NCBI GenBank assembly: GCA_040904945.1
Contig: JBBDSM010000134.1
Location: 30,275 to 94,274 of the forward strand
Direction of reading: 5' to 3'
Length of the DNA stretch: 64,000 bases
From: JAWLHJ01 sp040904945
GTDB taxonomy: Bacteria; Gemmatimonadota; Gemmatimonadetes; Longimicrobiales; Gaopeijiaceae
Made by a program: the position numbers and the translations under genes
Shown: piece by piece, positions 32,736-40,312 of the stretch
How the letters are laid out: the number at the start of each line of letters is the position of its first letter
Numbering within the stretch: the stretch's first letter is position 1
The notes under the pieces: generated by a model
The model's input: the letters and a program-made list of their open reading frames with translations, nothing else
Told to the model about the DNA's origin: nothing
Database searches by the model: none

Positions 32736-33113
32736 TCACCTGGCGTATTCGGTAGCCTGCTCATCCCGGTTCAGGAACACCGGCTCGAGCAGGAGGAATA
32801 TGAAGAAAAGCCCGACGGTCGACATGATGGTCACCGTGGGATCTACGGTATCGAAAAAGCGGATCGAAAACCCGACGACCGCGAGCACCGCCATCCGTCC
32901 GAGCATCCCGAGTCCCCAAAAAGTCATGAAGCGGTTCGAGCCACCCCGGGCACCCACCAACAGCGCGAAGAGTCCGATCTGGAGCGGAAGCGTGACACCA
33001 GCGGCCAACAACAGCCCGGCCTTCCCGGACGGGTCCAGGAAAGGAAGCGCAACCAGGACCAGAAGGGCCGCGATCAGGCTCGAGACGACGGTGTAGCGCG
33101 GTAGCGCTTTCAT
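32736..33113 (-). CDS. AtpI-like membrane protein
   Basis: This 125-residue hydrophobic protein has four predicted helices (VVSSLIAALLVLVALPFL, LLLAAGVTLPLQIGLFALLVG, FWGLGMLGRMAVLAVVGF, MSTVGLFFIFLLLEPVFL). Its position between atpZ and atpB identifies it as the poorly conserved I-type protein associated with c-ring assembly or Mg2+ supply in other bacteria. The ATG at 33113 overlaps the atpZ stop by four nt. Confidence 0.8.
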   Translation of the reverse strand: MKALPRYTVVSSLIAALLVLVALPFLDPSGKAGLLLAAGVTLPLQIGLFALLVGARGGSNRFMTFWGLGMLGRMAVLAVVGFSIRFFDTVDPTVTIMSTVGLFFIFLLLEPVFLNRDEQATEYAR

Positions 33114-33373
33114 CCGGACTTCTTCTTCTCTCGGTCTTTGGGGCGCGTCGTCAGGTGCATGTACAGACTGTAGAAGCCTGCCGCCGCGCCGATGAAACCA
33201 CCCAGGAGCGTCAGGTATTCCTGGCCCCCGACCTTTGAACCGACCCATCGCCCGAGGAAGCCGAACAGAAATGCCGAGGCGACAACGTTGAGCGCGAGCC
33301 CGAGCGCCTCTCCGGGCAAGCGACCGAGCGCTGGATCCGGCTCACTCTTCTTGGATCCGCCGTCTGACGACAT
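33110..33373 (-). CDS. AtpZ/AtpI-family F0F1-ATPase assembly-associated protein
   Basis: This 87-residue first gene of the atp operon has two membrane helices (ALGLALNVVASAFLFGFLGRWVG and TLLGGFIGAAAGFYSLYMHL) with charged ends, matching the AtpZ family (putative F0F1-ATPase subunit, Ca2+/Mg2+ transporter). A GAGGAG site stands 11 nt before the ATG. It is preceded by a leader of about 230 nt containing a terminator-like hairpin. Confidence 0.88.
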   Translation of the reverse strand: MSSDGGSKKSEPDPALGRLPGEALGLALNVVASAFLFGFLGRWVGSKVGGQEYLTLLGGFIGAAAGFYSLYMHLTTRPKDREKKKSG

Positions 33374-33421
33374 CTTTTGTGGCTCCTCAGGTCCCGAGCC
33401 CGCGAAGGATACAAGCTTGTG

Positions 33422-33475
33422 AAAAAAAGCGCAAGCGGCCCCGGACGGCCCCGATCGACGCCGGGCGGCCGCTTG
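33422..33475 (-). terminator. Terminator-like hairpin in the atp operon leader (possible attenuator)
   Basis: CAAGCGGCC (33432-33440) pairs with GGCCGCTTG (33467-33475), 9 bp, enclosing 26 nt of GC-rich sequence. On the minus strand the stem is followed by GCGC and then seven T (33428-33422). No gene ends here on that strand, so the element would act on transcripts entering the atp operon. Confidence 0.45.
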
Positions 33476-33612
33476 ACGGAGACCCCTGCAGCGCCGTCTA
33501 TTCGGTCAGAGTCCGCGACCCGCCTCGCCATGTGTTCGAGGCCGGCACGCGCGCTCTCGCACGCTGGAAGGACGGGCCCCGCAGCTGGCTTCGGACCCGC
33601 TTCCACACCATG

Positions 33613-33641
33613 AGTGTACGGCGAGCGGACGCGTATCCCAA
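33613..33641 (-). promoter_or_regulatory. Candidate sigma70-type promoter of the atp operon
   Basis: On the minus strand TTGGGA (33641-33636), a 17-nt spacer and TACACT (33618-33613) match the consensus at four of six positions each. Transcription would start near 33605, giving a leader of about 230 nt. The 299-nt region 33374-33672 between atpZ and the moxR-type gene holds this site and the leader hairpin; no gene is seen in it. Confidence 0.45.
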
Positions 33642-33672
33642 TTCTGTATCTGTCTCGCCATAACCTTCCCGG

Positions 33673-34692
33673 ATGAATACACCCACCGACACGATCGCCG
33701 CGCATGACGAAGACATCGAGCTCCTCGAACGTGTAGCCGAGGTGTCCGACCTCATGCGGCACGAGGTCGGCAAGAAGATCGTCGGTCAGCACGAGGTCGT
33801 CGACGAGCTCCTGACCGCGCTGCTCGCCAACGGCCACGCACTGCTCGTCGGTGTCCCGGGTCTGGCCAAGACGCTCCTCGTCCAGTCTCTGGCCCAGGCG
33901 CTCGACCTGGACTTCAGCCGCATTCAATTCACCCCGGATCTCATGCCGACCGACATCACCGGCACCGAGGTCATCGAGGAGGACCGGACCACCGGCCGCC
34001 GGGTGTTCCGCTTCGTCAAGGGACCGATCTTCGCCAACATCGTGCTCGCCGACGAGATCAACCGGACGCCTCCGAAGACCCAGGCCGCGCTTCTGGAGGC
34101 GATGCAGGAGCGTTCGGTGACGGCCGCGGGCCAGCGCTACGAGCTTGCACCGCCGTTCTTCGTCCTGGCCACGCAGAATCCCATCGAGCAGGAGGGAACC
34201 TATCCACTGCCGGAGGCGCAGCTCGACCGTTTCATGCTCGAGCTGCCCATCTACTACCCGTCGAAGGACGAGGAAGAAGAGGTCGCGATGCGGACCACCG
34301 GCGCGAGTGAGACGTCGATCTCCCCGGTCGTCGCGGCCGACGAGCTTATCGCGCTGCAGGGGCTGGTCCGACGTGTTCCGGCACCCCCTTCCCTGGTCCG
34401 CTTCGCCGTGCGGCTGGCCCGGTCTACGAGGCCGGGGGACGAGGCGGCCGGCGTGACCGGTCGCTACGTGTCCTGGGGCGCCGGTCCCCGAGCTTCCCAG
34501 TTTCTGGTGCTCGGTGCCAAAGCCCGGGCGGCGTCCCGCGGCTCGGCGATCCCGTCCATCGACGACGTTCGGAGCATCGCGCCGGCCGTGCTGGCGCACC
34601 GATTGGTGCTCAACTTCGAGGCCGAAGCCGACGGACGGACGACCCGCGACGTCATCGCGGAGCTCCTCAAGGAGAGTGAGGGTTGGACGTAG
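33673..34692 (+). CDS. MoxR-family AAA+ ATPase
   Basis: This 339-residue chaperone-like ATPase shows IVGQHEVVDELLTALLANGHALLVGVPGLAKTLLVQSLA (Walker A within GVPGLAKT), FTPDLMPTDITGTEV, ANIVLADEINRTPPKTQAALLEAMQE (Walker B DEINR), LATQNPIEQEGTYPLPEAQLDRFML (sensor 1), and a C-terminal lid. MoxR proteins usually act with a VWA-domain partner in metal-centre insertion or envelope assembly; here the usual DUF58 and VWA genes do not follow, and the next gene is a CorC-like membrane protein. The ATG at 33673 fits the family N-terminus. Confidence 0.95.
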   Translation: MNTPTDTIAAHDEDIELLERVAEVSDLMRHEVGKKIVGQHEVVDELLTALLANGHALLVGVPGLAKTLLVQSLAQALDLDFSRIQFTPDLMPTDITGTEVIEEDRTTGRRVFRFVKGPIFANIVLADEINRTPPKTQAALLEAMQERSVTAAGQRYELAPPFFVLATQNPIEQEGTYPLPEAQLDRFMLELPIYYPSKDEEEEVAMRTTGASETSISPVVAADELIALQGLVRRVPAPPSLVRFAVRLARSTRPGDEAAGVTGRYVSWGAGPRASQFLVLGAKARAASRGSAIPSIDDVRSIAPAVLAHRLVLNFEAEADGRTTRDVIAELLKESEGWT

Positions 34693-34729
34693 ACCACCCT
34701 CCCAGTAGTCGGCGCGACGGAGAGCTCCC

Positions 34730-35986
34730 ATGATCTGGGGCACCGTCGCCGTCGTCGCCACGCTCCTGCTCCTCTCCGGCATTCTGACGGCCGGCGAGGT
34801 CGCGGCGTTCCAGGTCGGCACGTCGCGGCTCCGGACGCTCGACTCGGAAGGCTTCAAGGGCTCGGACGCTCTGAATCAGGTTCGCGCGCGAGAGCCGGGC
34901 GTGAGGGCCGGCGTGCGCCTCGCGACGCGCGTCCTGAACCTGTCCGCGGTCGCCTTGGCCACCGTGGGGGGCACGAGCATCGGCTCGGTGGCCTGGTCCG
35001 CGGGGAGCATCGTGGTGGGCATCTTGCTGGTCGTGCTCATCGCCGACCTGGTGCCCCACATGCTCGCTGCCCGGTACCCTGTCCGGTTCGCCCTGTCCCT
35101 CGCGCCGTTGCTCCTGTTCGTGGCGCAGAACACGCGCCTACTGACCGCCCCGTTGGAGCGGATCGAGCAACGCGTGCGGTCCGGCAACGGTCCGTCGCTG
35201 ACCAGCGAGCAGCGCGAGCTCCGCGAGATCCAGGAGATCGGGCGGGAGGAAGGCGTGCTCGAGGCCTCGGAGAATCTCCTCGTAGAGCGGGCCTTTCGGC
35301 TCGACGAGCTCACCGCGTGGGACGTCATGGTGCCTCGGGTGGACGTCTTCGCCTGGCGCGAAAGCACCCCCATCAGCGAGATCATCGACGATCTTCCCGA
35401 CGTTCCCTACAGCCGGGTGCCCGTCTACGGCGACTCGGTCGACGACGTGACCGGCATCGTGTACGTGCGCGAAGCGTATCAGCGCTATGCGAGGGGTGAG
35501 CACGACCTCCTGCTCCGCGATCTCGCGCGACCGCCCTTCTTCGTGCCGGGCTCGCTCCCGCTGACGCAGCTCCTGACCGCATTCCAGGCGCGGCGGATCC
35601 ACATGGGCATCGTGGCCGACGAGTTCGGCGGGACCGACGGGCTCGTGACCCTCGAGGACGTCCTCGAGGAGCTGGTCGGCGAGATCCACGACGAGACGGA
35701 CGTGGAAGAGGCGGGCATCGACCGGGTCTCCGCCGACGCGATCGAATGCGACGGCGGCGTGGACATCCGCGACCTCAACGCGCTGCTCGACGTCGAGCTC
35801 CCCAGCATCGAACACCGCTCAGTCAACGGCTTCATCCTGGAAGAGCTCGGCCACGTGCCATCCACGGGCGACCGCCTCGAGCGCGGCGGCGTCCTCATCG
35901 AGATCCTCGGGGCGACCGAGACGCAGGTGCTCCGGGCGCGACTGACGAGACTCGACGGGAACGGCTCAGAGCGCGAAGGTTCCTAG
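34730..35986 (+). CDS. CNNM/CorC-type membrane protein with CBS pair (hemolysin C-like family)
   Basis: This 418-residue protein has an N-terminal CNNM transmembrane domain (about 3-4 helices, ending LSLAPLLLFVAQNTRLLTAPLERIE), a linker EIQEIGREEGVLEASENLLVERAFRLDELTAWDVMVPRVDVFA (read as LDELTAWDVMVPRVDV) leading into two CBS motifs, and a C-terminal CorC_HlyC domain (DIRDLNALLDVELPS, SVNGFILEELGHVPSTGDRL). Homologues are linked to Mg2+/Co2+ efflux; toxin activity is not implied. The DGLVTLEDVLEELVGEI stretch is strongly conserved in the family. Confidence 0.93.
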   Translation: MIWGTVAVVATLLLLSGILTAGEVAAFQVGTSRLRTLDSEGFKGSDALNQVRAREPGVRAGVRLATRVLNLSAVALATVGGTSIGSVAWSAGSIVVGILLVVLIADLVPHMLAARYPVRFALSLAPLLLFVAQNTRLLTAPLERIEQRVRSGNGPSLTSEQRELREIQEIGREEGVLEASENLLVERAFRLDELTAWDVMVPRVDVFAWRESTPISEIIDDLPDVPYSRVPVYGDSVDDVTGIVYVREAYQRYARGEHDLLLRDLARPPFFVPGSLPLTQLLTAFQARRIHMGIVADEFGGTDGLVTLEDVLEELVGEIHDETDVEEAGIDRVSADAIECDGGVDIRDLNALLDVELPSIEHRSVNGFILEELGHVPSTGDRLERGGVLIEILGATETQVLRARLTRLDGNGSEREGS

Positions 35987-36025
35987 CAGCCCGTGGTAGA
36001 AGTCCCCCGGAACCCGTCGAAAAAC

Positions 36026-36562
36026 ATGGCCGTGCTGATCCCCTTCCGAGGCAAGACGCCGAACGTCCACCCGTCCGCCTTTCTCGCACCGACCGCCGTA
36101 CTCATCGGCGACGTCACCATCGGGGCGGAGAGCAGCGTCTGGTTCGGCGCCGTCCTCCGGGGCGACGACCCGGACCACGGCATCGTCGTCGGTCCGCGCA
36201 CCAGCGTGCAGGACAACTGCGTGGTGCACGTCGGAGCGTGGGGCCCCACCGTCATCGGGACCGACGTCACGGTCGGGCACGGCGCCAAGTTCGAGAGCTG
36301 CGTCATCGGCGACCGGACCGTGGTCGGCATGAACGCCATCATCCTCCAGAACGCCGTGATCGGGGAAGAATGCCTCCTGGCCGCCAATACGGTGGTCCTC
36401 GAGGGGAAGGAGATCCCCGCGCGAAGCCTCGTGGCCGGCGTCCCGGGCGTCATCAAAAAGACGTTGCAGGGGAATGCCGCCCGCTGGATCGAGGGGGGCG
36501 GCAGTCACTATGTGGAGCTCAGCCGGGAATATCTCCGGGAGGGCATCGGGTCTCTGGAATGA
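36026..36562 (+). CDS. Gamma carbonic anhydrase-like hexapeptide-repeat protein
   Basis: This 178-residue left-handed beta-helix protein begins with PSAFLAPTAVLIGDVTIGAESSVWFGAVLRGD, typical of the PaaY/YrdA/gamma-CA group. Two zinc-site His are seen: NCVVHVG and TVGHGAKF. The third, normally in the motif VGHxxxxHGC, is replaced: here the sequence is VGHGAKFESC, with Glu where His should be. The protein may bind metal differently or have lost carbonic anhydrase activity. The ATG at 36026 aligns with the family start; an in-frame GTG at 35993 is an alternative. Its stop overlaps the next small gene. Confidence 0.9.
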   Translation: MAVLIPFRGKTPNVHPSAFLAPTAVLIGDVTIGAESSVWFGAVLRGDDPDHGIVVGPRTSVQDNCVVHVGAWGPTVIGTDVTVGHGAKFESCVIGDRTVVGMNAIILQNAVIGEECLLAANTVVLEGKEIPARSLVAGVPGVIKKTLQGNAARWIEGGGSHYVELSREYLREGIGSLE

Positions 36563-36750
36563 GCGACCACGCCTCGGAACGCCGCCACGTGGATGCCGAA
36601 CGGAGCGAGCGGCCGCGTGACATCCCAGACGTTGCTCCAACGGATCGCGCGGGCCCGGTCTGCGACCTCTGCGGCGCGCCCATGATCGACCGACACTGCA
36701 AGCTCGCCTGCCCCACCTGCGGATATCAGCGTGACTGCTCCGACCCCTGA
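36559..36750 (+). CDS. Small zinc-ribbon protein (63 residues)
   Basis: A short frame starts with an ATG overlapping the stop of the carbonic anhydrase-like gene (ATGA) and ends inside the start of the CDF transporter gene (20-nt overlap). The first half is polar and probably disordered. The second half has two CxxC knuckles, CDLCGAPM and CPTCGYQRDC, 16 residues apart, a classical small zinc ribbon. The tight overlaps on both sides and the clean knuckles argue that it is real. Function unknown; a zinc-binding partner beside a cation-efflux gene is only suggestive. Confidence 0.75.
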   Translation: MSDHASERRHVDAERSERPRDIPDVAPTDRAGPVCDLCGAPMIDRHCKLACPTCGYQRDCSDP

Positions 36751-37711
36751 GGGCTCCCTGATCGGCTCGGCGCCACGCGCCACCGCCGAGCAGCTGGAGG
36801 ACGCCTACCGTGCGGGCACCCGCGCCACGATCACCGCGCTCTCCGTCAGCGGGGTGCTCGCGGTGGTGAAGATCACGGCGGGGTTCGCCGGAAACTCTTT
36901 CGCCCTGGTCGCCGACGGGGTGGAATCGGTGCTCGACCTGCTCGGGTCGGTGCTGGTGTGGAGCGGCCTGCGGATGAGCTCCGAGCCGCAGACGCCGGAG
37001 TTCCCCTACGGTCGCGGCAAGGCCGAGCCCCTCGCCGCCCTGGTGATCGCGACCATCCTGTTGGCCGCCGCCGCGGGCATCGCGTACGGCGCGATCCACG
37101 AGATCGTGACCCCACACACCCCTCCCGCCGCATTCACGCTCTGGGTGCTGATCGGGGTCGTGGCGACCAAGGAGATGGTCTTCCGCTACCTCATGCGGAA
37201 GGGCGCCGCACTGGGGAGTCGGGCGATGCTTGCCGACGCCTGGCATCACCGCTCCGATGCGCTGACCTCGATTGCGGCCTTCGTCGGGATCTCGCTCGCG
37301 CTCGTGCTCGGCGACGGCTGGGCGTCCGCGGACGACTGGGCCGCGCTCGCGGCATGCCTGGTGATCGCGTGGAACGGGGTGCAGCTCCTACGGAGTGGGC
37401 TACGCGACGTCCTCGACGCAGCCGCGCCGGATGAGGTGATCGACCGGGTCCGCGCCATCGCCGTTGCCGTGACAGACGTCCACGACATCGACGAGATCCG
37501 GGTTCGCCGGAGCGGACTCGTCTACCTGGTGGACATCCACGTCGAGGTCGACGGAGACCTCACGGTACGCCGGGGCCACGAGATCGGACACGAGGTGAAG
37601 GACCGCCTGATCGCCTCCGAGCTGCCGATCCTCGACGCGCTCGTTCACATCGAGCCACCGTATCCGGCGGCGGCCGATGAAGGATCGGACGATCCGGCAG
37701 CACCGCGCTGA
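36731..37711 (+). CDS. Cation diffusion facilitator (CDF) transporter
   Basis: This 326-residue inner-membrane metal/H+ antiporter has six helices. Metal-site motifs are FALVADGVESVLDLLGSV (DxxxD) in helix 2 and LADAWHHRSDALTSIAAFVG (HxxxD) in helix 5. The C-terminal cytoplasmic dimerisation domain (DVHDIDEIRVRRSG, YLVDIHVEVDGDLTVRRGHEIGHEVKDRL read as DIHVEVDGDLTV) is complete. Likely substrates are Zn2+, Fe2+ or Co2+. The start is GTG at 36731, inside the preceding zinc-ribbon gene. It is convergent with the prepilin peptidase gene, 3 nt away. Confidence 0.95.
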   Translation: MTAPTPEGSLIGSAPRATAEQLEDAYRAGTRATITALSVSGVLAVVKITAGFAGNSFALVADGVESVLDLLGSVLVWSGLRMSSEPQTPEFPYGRGKAEPLAALVIATILLAAAAGIAYGAIHEIVTPHTPPAAFTLWVLIGVVATKEMVFRYLMRKGAALGSRAMLADAWHHRSDALTSIAAFVGISLALVLGDGWASADDWAALAACLVIAWNGVQLLRSGLRDVLDAAAPDEVIDRVRAIAVAVTDVHDIDEIRVRRSGLVYLVDIHVEVDGDLTVRRGHEIGHEVKDRLIASELPILDALVHIEPPYPAAADEGSDDPAAPR

Positions 37712-37714
37712 GGG

Positions 37715-38524
37715 TCAGCCCAGCCCCACCACGCGGCCGAGGTACCACTCGATCATCCCGTCGCCCCACGCGTAGGCGATTGCCCCAGCGGCCGCGAGGA
37801 AGACGCCCAGGGGTACCAGACGCTTCGACATCGACGCAATCGGCCCGAAGACGACGAGCGCCAGCAGCGAGCCGATGAAAAGCGTGATGACCACGCCCCA
37901 TGTGCCCAGGAAGGCGCCGACCATCATCATCATCTTGATGTCACCGCCCCCCATCGCCTGATCGACACCCGCCTCCTCCAGCCTGCCGGGCGTGATCTTC
38001 CGGATGATCCAGGTGCCGGCCACCCCGACGAGCCACAGCACCCCGAAGCCGATCGCCGCGCCGATCAGCGACTCGACGAAGTCGATCCCACCCGGGAGGA
38101 ACGCAAGGAGCACGCCCAGGGCCGCGCCCCCCAGCGAGAACTGATCGGGGATGATGTAGAAGCGGGCATCGGACATCGCGATGCCGAAGAGGATCGTCAG
38201 GAAGATCGCCCCTCGGGCGGCCTCCCACGTGGGCCCGTACGCGGCGAACACCCCGGCCCACATGAGCGCCGTGGCGAGCTCGGCCAGTGGGTACTGGACG
38301 GAGATGCGCTCGTCGCACCAGCGGCACCGTCCGCGCAGGATCACCCAGCTCAGCACCGGAACGTTGTCGTACCAACGGACACGCTCGTCGCAGCTCGGAC
38401 AGTGTGACGGCGGAGATACGACCGACTCGTCCACCGGCCAGCGTAGCGAGCAGACGTTCAGGAACGAGCCGAGTGTGAGCCCGAACAGCCCCGCGACGAC
38501 AGGAGCGAACCATGCTTCAACCAA
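37715..38524 (-). CDS. Type IV prepilin peptidase / N-methyltransferase (A24 family)
   Basis: This 269-residue membrane protease has about 7-8 helices. The N-terminal cytoplasmic domain has the two Cys pairs HCPSCDERVRWYDNVPVLSW and GRCRWCDERI, needed for the methyltransferase part. The protease aspartates are in SDARFYIIPDQ and GGGDIKMM (GxGD-type motif). It processes type IV pilin or type II secretion pseudopilin precursors. No pilin or secretion gene is nearby, so it is an orphan locus. The start is TTG at 38524 (no in-frame ATG before the first helix), 6 nt after the stop of the SpoU gene. Confidence 0.94.
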   Translation of the reverse strand: MVEAWFAPVVAGLFGLTLGSFLNVCSLRWPVDESVVSPPSHCPSCDERVRWYDNVPVLSWVILRGRCRWCDERISVQYPLAELATALMWAGVFAAYGPTWEAARGAIFLTILFGIAMSDARFYIIPDQFSLGGAALGVLLAFLPGGIDFVESLIGAAIGFGVLWLVGVAGTWIIRKITPGRLEEAGVDQAMGGGDIKMMMMVGAFLGTWGVVITLFIGSLLALVVFGPIASMSKRLVPLGVFLAAAGAIAYAWGDGMIEWYLGRVVGLG

Positions 38525-38530
38525 GTCTCA

Positions 38531-39483
38531 TCACCTGTACTCCGAAATGGCGTAGAGGAGGATCGAGCCCGCGACCCCCACGTTGAGCGACTCCACCGAN
38601 NNNNNNNNNNNNNNNNNNNNNNNNNNNNNNNNNNNNNNNNNNNNNNNNNNNNNNNNNNNNNNNNNNNNNNNNNNNNNNNNNNNNNNNNNNNNNNNNNNNA
38701 AATGGCGTAGAGGAGGATCGAGCCCGCGACCCCCACGTTGAGCGACTCCACCGACCCCTGCATCGGAACGGACACCCGCCGTCCGGCGGCTCGGACCAAC
38801 TCGTCCCGCACGCCGGCCCCTTCGTTGCCGACGACGAGCGCAACCCTCTCGGCCGCGCCCAGCCCGGCGACGTCCTCGCCGGACGCGTCGGCGACGAGGA
38901 TCTCGACCCCCTCGGAGCCGCAGCGCTGGACCAGCGCCCCGACGTCGGCGCGCACGATCGGCACCCGGTACACGAGACCGGCCGACGCGCGTACCGCTTT
39001 CGGTCCCCAGAGGTCCACCGTCCCGTCGAGTGACACGACGCCGTCCACCCCGAACGCCGTGGCGGCGCGGACGAGTGTGCCGGCGTTGCCCGGGTCCTGA
39101 ACGGCGTCGAGGACGAGCCAGCACCCGGGGCGAAGGTCAGTCAGCTCTGTCCGGGGCTCTTCGGCCACCGCCAGCACGCCCTGCGGTGCCTCGGTGTCCG
39201 CGAGCTCGGCGAGCTCGTCGTCGTCGACGGCCCTGATGTCGACGTGGGCGGCGCCGAGACGCTCGATCAGCGTCGCGCCCTCGGGACGGTCCTCCAGCGA
39301 CGGGGCCACGACCGCGAAGCGGATCGGTGCACCGGCATCGAGGGCGGCACCCACGCAACGAACGCCCTCGACCAGCACCAACGCCTCGCGGACCCTCCCC
39401 TTTCGTGTCTTGAGCCGCTCGACGAGTCGCGTCGCACGCTGGCTCAACGCGCCCGCGCCCTTCACGTTATGGTAGCCGCTCAT
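38531..39483 (-). CDS. SpoU/TrmH-family RNA methyltransferase (interrupted by an assembly gap)
   Basis: This enzyme is a SPOUT-fold 2'-O-methyltransferase. The ATG at 39483 opens with SGYHNVKGAGALSQRATRLVERL, an N-terminal substrate-binding domain follows, then WLVLDAVQDPGNAGTLVRAATAFG (motif 1), ALVVGNEGAGVRDELVRAA (motif 2) and VSVPMQGSVESLNVGVAGSILLYAI (motif 3, SAM knot). The 100-N gap sits inside motif 3, but the 55 bases before it repeat exactly after it. If the two copies are merged the frame stays open and ends ISEYR at 38531, giving a full-length 265-residue protein. So the gene is intact in nature; the break is a scaffold artefact. The RNA target (23S rRNA or tRNA) cannot be told. 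Confidence 0.9.
38545..38599. repeat. First copy of 55-bp exact duplicate flanking the gap
   Basis: These 55 bases are identical to 38700-38754, in the same orientation, on the two sides of the N run. This is most simply one sequence present at the ends of two contigs. Confidence 0.97.
38600..38699. other. Scaffold gap of 100 N
   Basis: Exactly 100 N, the conventional filler for a gap of unknown size. The flanking duplicate indicates that the true gap is negative (contigs overlap). Confidence 0.99.
38700..38754. repeat. Second copy of 55-bp exact duplicate flanking the gap
   Basis: Identical to 38545-38599; encodes the SVESLNVGVAGSILLYAI end of the SpoU methyltransferase on the minus strand. 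Confidence 0.97.
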
Positions 39484-39511
39484 TCGAGCCTCCGACCCAC
39501 CAGAGCGAAGC

Positions 39512-40312
39512 ATGTCCACGCCGACCACCACGCCGATCGCGCTCACCATCGCCGGAAGCGACTCCGGCGGAGGTGCGGGCATCCAGGCCGACCTCAAGAC
39601 CTTCCATCGCTTCGGCGTCTTCGGGACCAGCGTCGTCACGGCCGTCACCGCGCAGAACACGCTCGGCGTGGCGGCCGTGCACGCGGTCCCCCTCGACATC
39701 GTGCGCGCCCAGCTCGACCAGGTCGCTTCCGACCTGCCGCCCGCGGCCTGCAAGAGCGGTATGCTCGCGACGGCCGCCCTCGTCCGCGAGGTAGCCCAGG
39801 GACTCGATCGTCACGAGATCCGTCGCTACGTACTCGATCCCGTCATGGTCGCCACCAGCGGCGACCGTCTCCTCGACGAAGAAGCGGAGACGGAGCTCCG
39901 TGACAGCCTGATCCCCCGCTCCGCCCTGGTCACGCCGAATCTCCACGAAGCCGGGATTCTGACCGGACGTCCGGTGCGCGACGAGGACGACATGCGCGAA
40001 GCGGCTCGGGCGCTTGTGGACCTCGGCGCGGGAGCGGCGCTGGTCAAAGGCGGTCACCTCGAAGGGTCGGCGGTCGACCTGCTGTGGGACGGATCCGAAG
40101 AACGTGTTTGGCGAAGGGAGCGCATTCGCACCCGCCATACGCATGGAACCGGGTGCACGCTGTCCGCCGCCGTCGCCGCGGAGCTGGCCAGGGGCACCTC
40201 CCTGCCGGACGCGGTCGATCGAGCCCTCCGCTTCGTCGCCCGCGCCATCGAGACGGCTCCGGGGCTCGGCGCGGGCCATGGGCCGGTGAATCACTTCGCG
40301 TCCGTCGACTGA
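39512..40312 (+). CDS. thiD: Hydroxymethylpyrimidine/phosphomethylpyrimidine kinase
   Basis: This 266-residue ribokinase-fold enzyme phosphorylates HMP and HMP-P for thiamine synthesis. Signatures are TIAGSDSGGGAGIQADLKTF at the N-terminus, FGTSVVTAVTAQNTLGV, AACKSGMLAT, LDPVMVATSGDRLL, LVTPNLHEAGILTGRPV, and the anion-hole motif HTHGTGCTLSAAVAAELARG. Its product feeds ThiE, encoded at 24.4 kb, so thiamine genes are dispersed. It is divergent from the SpoU gene with only 28 nt between, and its end overlaps the convergent phosphorylase gene by 22 nt. Confidence 0.96.
   Translation: MSTPTTTPIALTIAGSDSGGGAGIQADLKTFHRFGVFGTSVVTAVTAQNTLGVAAVHAVPLDIVRAQLDQVASDLPPAACKSGMLATAALVREVAQGLDRHEIRRYVLDPVMVATSGDRLLDEEAETELRDSLIPRSALVTPNLHEAGILTGRPVRDEDDMREAARALVDLGAGAALVKGGHLEGSAVDLLWDGSEERVWRRERIRTRHTHGTGCTLSAAVAAELARGTSLPDAVDRALRFVARAIETAPGLGAGHGPVNHFASVD

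Noticed and set aside
33379..33663. Small plus-strand frames between atpZ and the MoxR gene
   Set aside because: Arg/Pro-rich, no ribosome site, and they cover the atp promoter and leader hairpin.
38458..39753. Open frames reading through the N run
   Set aside because: The run of unknown residues is filler; the true gene is obtained by merging the 55-bp duplicate.
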